Part shown: positions 54,604 to 62,412 of the stretch, piece by piece
How positions within the stretch are numbered: position 1 is the first letter of the stretch
Layout of the letters: each line of letters begins with the position of its first letter
Assembly (NCBI RefSeq): GCF_019331715.1
Contig: NZ_JAHBBG010000007.1
Span: 1 to 64,000, forward strand
Direction: 5' to 3'
Origin: Bifidobacterium simiiventris
GTDB taxonomy: Bacteria; Actinomycetota; Actinomycetes; Actinomycetales; Bifidobacteriaceae
DNA length: 64,000 nucleotides
The notes under the pieces: generated by a model
Seen by the model: the letters and a program-made list of their open reading frames with translations, nothing else
The model's database searches: none
Told to the model about the DNA's origin: nothing
Program-made: the position numbers and the translations under genes

Positions 54604-55536
54604 ATGGCTAAGAAAATCAAGCAGGGCGTGGCCCCCGCCCAGCGTCGTACCCGCGGCGAGGAAATCTACAACGTCTTCAACATCATCTTCTTCATCGTAT
54701 TCGCATTCATCTGCGTCTACCCGTTCTACTACCTGATCATCAACTCGATCTCGAACAACTCGGCCTCCGCGGCCGGCGAGGTCAACTGGATCCCGCAGGG
54801 CATCCACTGGGAGAACTACAAGGCGGTCTTCGCGCTCTCCGGCCTGAGCACCGCGGCGTTCATCTCCGTGGCCCGTACCGTGATCGGCACCGTGCTCACC
54901 GTCATCGCCTCCGCGTTCCTGGGCTTCATGTTCACGCAGGAGAAGATGTGGGCGCGTAAGTTCTGGTACCGCTTCATCGTCATCACGATGTACTTCAACG
55001 CCGGCCTGATCCCGATGTTCATCACGATGAAGAACCTGCACCTGACCAACAACTTCTGGGTCTACGTGCTGCCCGCCATCGTCCAGCCGTTCAACATCAT
55101 CCTCGTCAAGACCTTCGTCGAGTCGATCCCGCACTCGCTGCAGGAGGCCGCCGAGATGGACGGCGCCGGCACGCTGACGGTCTTCTGGAAGATCGTGCTG
55201 CCGATGATGTCCCCGATCCTCGCGACCGTCGGCATCTTCTCCGCGGTCGGCCAGTGGAACTCCTTCCAGGACACGCTGATCTACATGACCGACTCGAAGC
55301 TGTGGTCGCTGCAGTACCTGCTGTACACCTACATCAACCAGGCCAACGCGCTGGCCGCCTCCGTGAAGGCAAGCGCGGGCACCGCGATGAACGTGGCGGC
55401 ACTCGCCACCCAGCAGACCCCGACCTCGATCCGCATGACCGTCTCCGTGATCGTCGTGCTCCCGATCCTGTTCGTCTACCCGTTCTTCCAGCGCTTCTTC
55501 GTCAAGGGCATGATGCTGGGCGCGGTTAAAGGCTAA
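54604..55536 (+). CDS. ABC oligosaccharide importer permease (YtcP/AraQ type)
   Basis: This 310-residue second permease begins MAKKIKQGVAPAQRRTRGEEIYN before the first helix. The EAA motif is LQEAAEMDGAGTLTVFWKIVLPMMSP (about 180-205), and the helix AFICVYPFYYLIINSISN matches YtcP/LplC. It is 28 bases downstream of the first permease with AAGGAAGC before the ATG, and works as its heterodimer partner. Confidence 0.93.
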   Translation: MAKKIKQGVAPAQRRTRGEEIYNVFNIIFFIVFAFICVYPFYYLIINSISNNSASAAGEVNWIPQGIHWENYKAVFALSGLSTAAFISVARTVIGTVLTVIASAFLGFMFTQEKMWARKFWYRFIVITMYFNAGLIPMFITMKNLHLTNNFWVYVLPAIVQPFNIILVKTFVESIPHSLQEAAEMDGAGTLTVFWKIVLPMMSPILATVGIFSAVGQWNSFQDTLIYMTDSKLWSLQYLLYTYINQANALAASVKASAGTAMNVAALATQQTPTSIRMTVSVIVVLPILFVYPFFQRFFVKGMMLGAVKG

Positions 55537-55556
55537 AATCCCCACAACTGAACCCC

Positions 55557-55584
55557 GGCCGGCTTCCAATGCCGGAAGCCGGCC
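55557..55584 (+). terminator. Strong hairpin between permease and binding-protein genes
   Basis: GGCCGGCTTCC, AATGCC, GGAAGCCGGCC: perfect 11-bp arms with no T-run. It is better read as an mRNA stabiliser or processing stop giving higher binding-protein levels than as an end point. Confidence 0.6.
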
Positions 55585-55649
55585 GCCAACCACACAAAGT
55601 TTTTCCCCATCCCAGGAAATCAAGGAAAAGGAACAAGGAGGTTTCCGTC

Positions 55650-57431
55650 ATGGAAATCAAGAAGAAGATCCAAGCGGTGCTGGCCACTGGCCTTGCCGCT
55701 GCGATGATGGTGTCGCTCGCGGCATGCGGCGGCGACAAGACCGCATCCGAGGAGGACGACGGCTCGCTGATGACCGTCGACGTCTTCGACGGCCTCGCCA
55801 ACTACCAGGGCGAGCAGAAGGGCTGGTTCGCCAAGATCATCAAGGACAAGTTCAACATCAAGCTGAACATCATCGCGCCGAACGTGGCCGGTGGCGGTTC
55901 CACCCTGTTCGACACCCGTTCCGCCTCGGGCAACCTTGGCGACATCATCATCTACGGCTACGACGGTGGCTACGGCTCCAAGATGGTCAAGGCCAAGCTG
56001 CTCGCCGACATGACCCCGTACCTCGATGGCATGGACTACATCAAGGGCCACCAGGCCGCCATCGACGCCATGAACAAGGTCATCGGCCAGGATTCCGGCG
56101 TGTGGGGCCTTCCGGGCTCCGTCTCCGACAAGGCTCCGACCGAGGCCTCCGAAGGCCTCGAGCCGACCTTCGGCCCGTACATCCGCTGGGATTACTACAA
56201 GGCGATCGGCTACCCGGAGATCGACACCCTCGAGGACCTGATCCCGGTGCTCAAGAAGATGCAGGACAAGGCCCGTGAGACCGAAGGCCGCAACGACATC
56301 TACGCCATGTCCCTGTTCAAGGACTGGGATGGCAACATGATGAACAACGCCAAGCAGCCGACCTGCTTCTACGGCTACGACGAGATGGGCTTCGTCCTGG
56401 CGAAGGCCGATGGTTCCGACTATCAGTCCATCACCGACAAGGACGGCATCTACGACCGCACCATCAAGTTCTTCAACGCTGCCTACCGCGCCGGCATCGT
56501 CGATCCTGAGTCCACCACCCAGAACTACGACACCATGAACTCCAAGTACAAGGAAGGCAAGGTGCTCTTCTCCTTCTGGCCGTGGCTCGGTCAGGCCGCC
56601 TACAACACCAACGAGAACAAGGCCGCGGGCAAGGGCTTCATGATCGCCCCGCTCAAGGACCAGAAGATCTTCTCCTACGGCGCCACCCCGACCGGCGGCA
56701 AGACCTTCATCGGCATCGGCTCCCAGGCCAAGAACAAGCAGCGTCTGGTCAAGTTCATCAACTGGCTGTACTCTCCGGAAGGCGTGTACGACTCCGGCGC
56801 CCAGACCGGTGGCGCTGCCGGCCCGAAGGGTCTGAACTGGAACATCGAGGACGGCAAGCCTGTCCTGACCGACTTCGGCTCCAGCGTGCTGTCCGGTGCT
56901 AGCGAGAACGTTCCTGAGGAATACGGCGGCGGCTCCTACTCCGACGGCATCTCCGCCCTCAACTTCCCGACCGTGAACGTGAACGACAACGATCCGGACA
57001 CCGGCTACCCGTACAACGCCTCGATGTGGCCGAGCGAGCTCGAGAAGGCCAACAACAACGCGCTGAACAAGGATTGGTCCGAGCACATGGGCGGTTACAG
57101 CACCACCATGGAGTACCTCGAGGCCAACAAGATGATCGACGTCGCCCCGGGCTCCGCCTACATGACCCCGGACGAGAACTCCCAGATCACCACCCTGCGC
57201 GGCTCCGTCAAGACCGAGATCGTGAACGCCTCCTGGAAGGCCTCCTTCGCCTCCTCCGAGGCCGAGGCCGAGAAGATCATGGATCAGATGCGTGAGACCG
57301 TCAAGGGCCTCGGCATCGACCAGGTCCTCGAGGTGGACATGAAGAACGCCAAGGACCAGGACGCCGCCCGCAAGGCCGCCGTCAAGGCTTACAAGGCCGA
57401 GAACAAGGACTCCTCCTCCGACTCCAAGTGA
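55650..57431 (+). CDS. Large sugar-binding lipoprotein of the ABC importer
   Basis: This 593-residue solute-binding protein has a lipoprotein signal (KKKIQAVLATGLAAAMMVSLAAC, lipobox LAAC near residue 27), followed by an acidic linker (DKTASEEDDG). The size is typical of the large CUT1 binding proteins of LplB/YtcP systems, which bind longer oligosaccharides. AAGGAGG lies eight bases before ATG 55650. Codon use is strongly biased (AAG, GGC, ATC, CTG), suggesting high expression. It is the last transporter gene; two hairpins follow. Confidence 0.92.
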   Translation: MEIKKKIQAVLATGLAAAMMVSLAACGGDKTASEEDDGSLMTVDVFDGLANYQGEQKGWFAKIIKDKFNIKLNIIAPNVAGGGSTLFDTRSASGNLGDIIIYGYDGGYGSKMVKAKLLADMTPYLDGMDYIKGHQAAIDAMNKVIGQDSGVWGLPGSVSDKAPTEASEGLEPTFGPYIRWDYYKAIGYPEIDTLEDLIPVLKKMQDKARETEGRNDIYAMSLFKDWDGNMMNNAKQPTCFYGYDEMGFVLAKADGSDYQSITDKDGIYDRTIKFFNAAYRAGIVDPESTTQNYDTMNSKYKEGKVLFSFWPWLGQAAYNTNENKAAGKGFMIAPLKDQKIFSYGATPTGGKTFIGIGSQAKNKQRLVKFINWLYSPEGVYDSGAQTGGAAGPKGLNWNIEDGKPVLTDFGSSVLSGASENVPEEYGGGSYSDGISALNFPTVNVNDNDPDTGYPYNASMWPSELEKANNNALNKDWSEHMGGYSTTMEYLEANKMIDVAPGSAYMTPDENSQITTLRGSVKTEIVNASWKASFASSEAEAEKIMDQMRETVKGLGIDQVLEVDMKNAKDQDAARKAAVKAYKAENKDSSSDSK

Positions 57432-57477
57432 TTCGGCGGTCGGGAATCCAAGTGATTCGCCATCGATAACTCAATAG

Positions 57478-57508
57478 GTTGCGGACGGTGCCCATCGCCG
57501 TCCGCAAC
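57478..57508 (+). terminator. First hairpin after the binding-protein gene
   Basis: GTTGCGGACGG and CCGTCCGCAAC pair perfectly around a 9-nt loop. It may protect the mRNA. Confidence 0.7.
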
Positions 57509-57513
57509 CATCA

Positions 57514-57552
57514 GGGCACCGGATCCGGCAACCGAATCCCGGTGCCCTTTTT
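57514..57552 (+). terminator. Rho-independent terminator of the importer operon
   Basis: GGGCACCGG and CCGGTGCCC form the stem, and five Ts follow (57548-57552). Confidence 0.88.
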
Positions 57553-57648
57553 GTATCCGGCTGCATCGAACCGCCGTCCGGCCGCGCGTCTGCAAGTCTT
57601 CCGCGACCATGCGCAACGGCCAATCTCACGCAAAGGTCACATCACATC

Positions 57649-58326
57649 ATGCTGATTTTCCCCAAGCACGCCCGCATTGTCTTCGCAGGCGACTCCATCA
57701 CCGACGCGGACCGCGACCGCACCGCCATCCCCGGCGGCTGGGGCTACGGCCACGGCTACGTCAACACCCTGCACAACCTGCTCACCGCGGTCTACCCCGA
57801 CCGCGCGCTGTGCACGATCAACCAAGGCGTCAACGGCAACGACATCGTCGACCTCGCCGCCCGCTGGGACAATGACGTGATCGGCATGAACCCCGACTAC
57901 GTCTCCGTGATGATCGGCGTGAACGACGCGTGGCGCTATTACGACGGCCCGCTGTGGCAGGCGCGGCTCAACACGGTCGAGGAGTACGAGCGCATCTACG
58001 ACGAGCTGCTCGAGCGTACCCGCCGCGAGGCGCCGAACCTCAAGGGCATCATCGTGATGCGGCCGTTCATGTTCGAGCCGAACCCGCACGACCAGATGCG
58101 CGCCAAGATCGAGGAGTTCGCGGCCGCGTCGAAGCGCGTCGCGGAACGCCACGACGCGATCTTCGTGGACACGCAGGCCGCCGTCGACCACTGGCTCACC
58201 CAGCTGCACGGCTGCCTCGCCAGCCAGGACCGCGTGCATCCGTACGAACGCGGCGCGATGATCATCGCCCGCGCATGGTGCCAGGCCGTCGGCTTCGACT
58301 GGAACCGCACCACGTTCGACGACTGA
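57649..58326 (+). CDS. SGNH/GDSL-family hydrolase, probable carbohydrate acetyl esterase
   Basis: This 225-residue cytoplasmic esterase has block I FAGDSITDADRD (Ser16), block II NQGVNGND, block III MIGVNDAWR (Asn near 92) and block V SQDRVHPYERG (Asp194, His197). These are the four conserved positions of SGNH hydrolases. The small size and GDSIT motif fit acetylxylan or xyloglucan acetyl esterases. Between a sugar importer and a fucosidase, removal of O-acetyl groups from galactose or xylose side chains is the likely role. Confidence 0.87.
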   Translation: MLIFPKHARIVFAGDSITDADRDRTAIPGGWGYGHGYVNTLHNLLTAVYPDRALCTINQGVNGNDIVDLAARWDNDVIGMNPDYVSVMIGVNDAWRYYDGPLWQARLNTVEEYERIYDELLERTRREAPNLKGIIVMRPFMFEPNPHDQMRAKIEEFAAASKRVAERHDAIFVDTQAAVDHWLTQLHGCLASQDRVHPYERGAMIIARAWCQAVGFDWNRTTFDD

Positions 58327-58391
58327 CCCGTCCGATCACACGCAAACCACACGGCAATCCACATACCATCCATCCAACAGGAGCATTACGC

Positions 58392-59861
58392 ATGATCGAT
58401 CTGAACACCATCGACGCCGTCGTCGCTCAGGGCCCGTACACCGACACCTGGGAGTCGCTGTCGCAGGTACAGGTGCCGGGCTGGTTCCCCGACGCGAAAT
58501 TCGGCATCTTCACCCATTGGGGCCTGTACACCGTGCCCGAATACCGCAACGAGTGGTATTCGCGCAACATGTACATCCAGGGCTACCCCGAGTACGAGCA
58601 TCACCGCGAGACCTACGGCCCGCAGAACGAGTTCGGCTACAAGGACTTCATCCCGATGTTCACCGCCGAGAAGTTCGACGCGAACGAATGGCTCGACCTG
58701 TTCCAGGCGGCCGGCGCGAAGTACTACTTCCCGGTATCCGAACACCACGACGGCTTCCAGATGTACAAGAGCGAGATCTCGCGCTGGAACGCGGTCGACA
58801 TGGGCCCGCATCGCGACATCATCAGCGAGCTGCGCGAGGCCACGCTGGGCCACGGCATGCACTTCGCCACGTCCAACCACCGCGCCGAGCACTGGTGGTT
58901 CATGGGCCACGGCAAGGAGTTCGACTCCGACGTCAAGGAGCCGCTCAAGCGCGGCGACTTCTACTGGCCGGCCACGCCCGAACCCGACAACCAGGACCTG
59001 TTCTCCGTGCCGAAGCCGACCGAGGAGTACCTCGACGACTGGCTGCTGCGTGTGTGCGAGCTGATCGACAACTACCGTCCGGAGATGCTGTACTTCGACT
59101 GGTGGATCCAGCACAACGCGTTCAAGCCGTACGTCAAGAAGCTGGCTGCGTTCTACTACAACCGCGGCGTCGAGTGGGGCGTGCCGGTCATCATCTGCTA
59201 CAAGGACGACGGCATGGCGTGGGGCGCCGGCCTGTTCGACGTGGAACGCGGCGGACTGTCGACCGCGACGCCGTACGTGTGGCAGACCGATACGGCCATC
59301 GCGCGCAACTCGTGGTGCTACACGAACTCGCTCGACTACAAGAGCCTCGCCGAACTGATCGTCACGCTTGTGGACGCGGTGAGCAAGAACGGCAACCTGC
59401 TGCTCAACGTCGGCCCGCGCGCCGACGGTTCGATCGCGCCGCACGACCGCGAGCTGCTCGAGAACATCGGCAGGTGGATGCAGGCCAACGGCGAGGGCAT
59501 CTACGGCACGCGCCCGTGGCGGTTCGCCGAAGAGGGCACGACGCACGCCGCGGAAGGCTCGTTCGCCGACCAGAACAAGCTCGAATACACGGCGTCCGAC
59601 TGGCGGTTCACGGCCAAGGACGGCGACGTGTACGCGTTCTGCCTCAACCCGGCCGGCCAGTCCACGCTCACCAGCACCACGTTCGCCGCGTACCACGACG
59701 GCATCCGCGCGCCGTTCCACGGCATCATCGACCACGTCGAGCAGCTCGGCGCGGGCGACGTGCCGTTCGAACGCACGAACGACGGCCTGGTCATCACCCC
59801 GGCCGCACGACCCGGCATCGAGGAGAACGTGCCGGTCGGCTTCAGGATCGTCATCAAGTAG
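58392..59861 (+). CDS. GH29 alpha-L-fucosidase
   Basis: This 489-residue retaining fucosidase has WFPDAKFGIFTHWGLYTVPEYRNEWYSRNMY (about 28-58), VSEHHDGFQMYKS, and the nucleophile in LYFDWWIQH (Asp236). The C-terminal beta-sandwich follows NGNLLLNVGPRADGSI. No signal peptide is present, so it acts on imported glycans. GH29 enzymes remove alpha-1,2/1,3/1,4-linked fucose; in this locus the expected substrate is fucosyl-galactose of xyloglucan, but host glycans cannot be ruled out. It starts 65 bases after the esterase with CAGGAGC upstream. Confidence 0.93.
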   Translation: MIDLNTIDAVVAQGPYTDTWESLSQVQVPGWFPDAKFGIFTHWGLYTVPEYRNEWYSRNMYIQGYPEYEHHRETYGPQNEFGYKDFIPMFTAEKFDANEWLDLFQAAGAKYYFPVSEHHDGFQMYKSEISRWNAVDMGPHRDIISELREATLGHGMHFATSNHRAEHWWFMGHGKEFDSDVKEPLKRGDFYWPATPEPDNQDLFSVPKPTEEYLDDWLLRVCELIDNYRPEMLYFDWWIQHNAFKPYVKKLAAFYYNRGVEWGVPVIICYKDDGMAWGAGLFDVERGGLSTATPYVWQTDTAIARNSWCYTNSLDYKSLAELIVTLVDAVSKNGNLLLNVGPRADGSIAPHDRELLENIGRWMQANGEGIYGTRPWRFAEEGTTHAAEGSFADQNKLEYTASDWRFTAKDGDVYAFCLNPAGQSTLTSTTFAAYHDGIRAPFHGIIDHVEQLGAGDVPFERTNDGLVITPAARPGIEENVPVGFRIVIK

Positions 59862-59957
59862 TCCGTATTGCCGGATCGTGCCGGTGTCTTGCCGGCACGC
59901 CGCAACGCTCGGCAACGTCCAGCTTCGTACGGAAGCACCACAGAAGAAGGAACCATT

Positions 59958-62135
59958 ATGACCACCATCACCGAAACCAACAAGGCCAAGGCCCGCGACC
60001 TTCTCGCCAAGCTCACGCTCGACGAGAAGGTCGACATCGTCCACGCCGCCGGACTGTTCAAAAGCGGTGCGGCGCCGCGCCTCGGCATCCCGTACTTCCA
60101 CATGGACGACGGCCCGATGGGCCCGCGCGAGGAGCTGCACAACGACAACTGGGCCCCGCTGTGGAACACGCGCGACCGCGTGACCTACCTGCCGTCCGGC
60201 TCCGCCGTCGCCTCCACGTGGAACCGCGCGCTCGCCCGCACTGTCGGCGAAGTGCTCGGCGAGGAGGCCCGCGGCCGCGGCAAGGACGTGATCCTCGGAC
60301 CGTCGCTCAACATCAAGCGCAGCCCGCTGTGCGGCCGCAACTTCGAATACATGAGCGAGGATCCGTACCTCGCCGGCGAGCAGGGCGAACAGTACATCCG
60401 CGGCGTGCAGGAGTCCGACGTGGCCGCCTGCGCCAAGCACTACGCGGCCAACAGCCAGGAGACCGACCGTCTCGAGGTCGACGAGACGATCAGCGAACGC
60501 GCGCTGCGCGAGATCTACCTGCCCGCGTTCGAGAAGGCCGTCAAGAAGGCCGGTGTGCTGTCGATCATGGGCGCGTACAACCTCGTCAACGGCACGCAGT
60601 GCTGCGAATCGGCGGAACTGCTCGACGAGATCCTGCGCGACGAGTGGGGCTTCGACGGGTTCGTGGTGTCCGACTGGAGTGCAGTCAAGCGCACGGTCGA
60701 AAGCGCGAAGGTCGGTCTCGATATCGAGATGTCGGTTACGCCGAACTTCGACGAATACTATTTCGCGAACCCGCTGCGCCGCGCGATCGCCGATGGCAAG
60801 GTGAGCGAGAAGGACGTGGACAAGAAGGTGCTGCGCGTGCTCGCCGTGATGGACGCGCTTCACATGCTGCCGGCCGCCGACGGCACGAAGCCCGCACGCA
60901 AGGCCGGCTCCTACGCGACGCTCGCGCACGCCGCCAAGGCGCTCGACGTGGCGCGCGAGTCGATCGTGCTGCTCAAGAACGAGAACGGCGCGTCCGGCCG
61001 TCCGGTGCTGCCGCTGGACGAAGGCTCGCTGCGCCGCGTGCTGGTCGTCGGCGCGAACGCCGACCGCATCCACTCCAACGGCGGCGGCAGCGCGGTCATC
61101 AAGGCGCTGCACGAAATCACGCCGCTGCTTGGCCTGAACGGCCAGCTCGGCGGCAACGTCGAGATCGAATACGCGCTCGGCTACGACGCCAAGCAGGTCG
61201 TGCAGGACGATTCGTGGCAGGAGGAGAGCCTTGAGAACTCGGTCGGTTCGGCCGAATCCGACGCCGAACGCGCGGCCGCGCTGCGCGACGAGGCCGTGGC
61301 GAAGGCCCGCGAGTACGCGGCGGCTGGCGATCCGGTGATCTTCGTCGGCGGACTCGACCACGAGCATGATCTCGAGGGCCGCGACCGCGAGAACATCGAA
61401 CTGCCGTACGGTCAGGATGAGCTGATTGAAGCGCTGCTTGACGCCGCGCCGGATACCGTGCTCGTGTTCGTCGCCGGCTCGCCGATCGCGATGCCGTGGG
61501 CCGACCGCGCCCGCGCGATCGTGTGGAACTGGTACAACGGCTGCGAATCCGGCACCGCGCTCGCCGAGACGCTGCTCGGCCGCGTCAACCCGAGCGGCCA
61601 CCTGCCGGAGACGTTCCCGATCGCTCTGGCCGATTCGCCGGCGCACTCGGTCGGCACGTTCGGCCCCGGCCTGCATGTGCGCTACGACGAGGACATCTAC
61701 GTCGGCTACCGCTACTTCGAGACGCGCCACGTGCCGGTGCGCTTCTGCTTCGGCCACGGCCTGAGCTACACGACGTTCGCGTACTCGGACCTCGACGTGC
61801 GCCGCGTGGACGACGAGGTGCGGATCGCGTTCACCGTGACGAACACGGGGGAGCGGGCCGGCAAGGCCGTGCCGCAGGTGTACTTCGGCCTTGAGGGCAC
61901 CGGCGAGGACCGCCCGGTCAAAGAGCTGCGTGGATTCGAGAAGGTGGCGCTGGCCGCGGGCGAGAGCCGTCAGGTCGAGATCGCGCTGCCGGCCGCCGAG
62001 GCGCTGCGTTACTGGGCCGTCGGAGCCGAAGGCAAGGGCGCGTACGGTCCCGGCGCGTTCGCCGTGGCCCCGGCCGCGTCGGTCTACGTCGGCGAGTCCG
62101 TCGACGACATCCGTCTGACCGGTCATCTCGACTGA
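59958..62135 (+). CDS. GH3 beta-glucosidase
   Basis: This 725-residue intracellular GH3 has LLAKLTLDEKVDIVHAAG, GRNFEYMSEDPYLAGE, the KHYAAN catalytic region and the nucleophile in GFVVSDWSAVKR (Asp239). The (alpha/beta)6 domain (GLDHEHDLEGRDRENIELPYGQDELI) and the FnIII-like C-terminus (FAYSDLDVRRVDDEV...GKAVPQVYFG) complete a standard three-domain beta-glucosidase. It would split the beta-1,4-glucan backbone freed of side chains. AGAAGGAAC precedes the ATG. Confidence 0.93.
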   Translation: MTTITETNKAKARDLLAKLTLDEKVDIVHAAGLFKSGAAPRLGIPYFHMDDGPMGPREELHNDNWAPLWNTRDRVTYLPSGSAVASTWNRALARTVGEVLGEEARGRGKDVILGPSLNIKRSPLCGRNFEYMSEDPYLAGEQGEQYIRGVQESDVAACAKHYAANSQETDRLEVDETISERALREIYLPAFEKAVKKAGVLSIMGAYNLVNGTQCCESAELLDEILRDEWGFDGFVVSDWSAVKRTVESAKVGLDIEMSVTPNFDEYYFANPLRRAIADGKVSEKDVDKKVLRVLAVMDALHMLPAADGTKPARKAGSYATLAHAAKALDVARESIVLLKNENGASGRPVLPLDEGSLRRVLVVGANADRIHSNGGGSAVIKALHEITPLLGLNGQLGGNVEIEYALGYDAKQVVQDDSWQEESLENSVGSAESDAERAAALRDEAVAKAREYAAAGDPVIFVGGLDHEHDLEGRDRENIELPYGQDELIEALLDAAPDTVLVFVAGSPIAMPWADRARAIVWNWYNGCESGTALAETLLGRVNPSGHLPETFPIALADSPAHSVGTFGPGLHVRYDEDIYVGYRYFETRHVPVRFCFGHGLSYTTFAYSDLDVRRVDDEVRIAFTVTNTGERAGKAVPQVYFGLEGTGEDRPVKELRGFEKVALAAGESRQVEIALPAAEALRYWAVGAEGKGAYGPGAFAVAPAASVYVGESVDDIRLTGHLD

Positions 62136-62163
62136 GACCCGTAGAGAGGCCTCTCGTGCTTGA

Positions 62164-62204
62164 AGCGGTGTGAATCGTCTATAAGCCAGATGATTCACAC
62201 CGCT
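62164..62204 (+). terminator. 13-bp hairpin after the GH3 gene
   Basis: AGCGGTGTGAATC and GATTCACACCGCT are perfect arms with a 15-nt loop. There is no T-run. A smaller palindrome GAGAGGCCTCTC lies just before it (62144-62155). Confidence 0.6.
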
Positions 62205-62320
62205 CGGATCGGATCCAGCATCATCGGCAACGTGGACGGATGAGTCCGCCGATCTGGACACATGAGGAAAAATTCCTCTGAGCGTCATGCGAAATCCGCA
62301 ACCGCGGCGTGTCGCGTCTT

Positions 62321-62344
62321 GTTATTTATAGACTTATAAATAAG
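62321..62344. promoter_or_regulatory. 24-bp palindromic operator, copy 3 (before GH31)
   Basis: TTATTTATA and TATAAATAA are perfect 9-bp arms separated by four bases; the flanking bases extend the match to the two other copies. It lies 68 bases before the GH31 start. Confidence 0.85.
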
Positions 62345-62412
62345 ATAAAACAAGCAAGGCCGGCAGCCCACGGAAGGGCCGTCGGCAATCTCGCAACGAA
62401 GGAGAAGCAACA

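Noticed and set aside
58386..62288. Very long open frame (1300 codons) opposite the fucosidase and GH3 genes
   Set aside because: It is antisense to well-supported enzymes and has a shadow-like composition (Val/Arg/His-rich); no start site.
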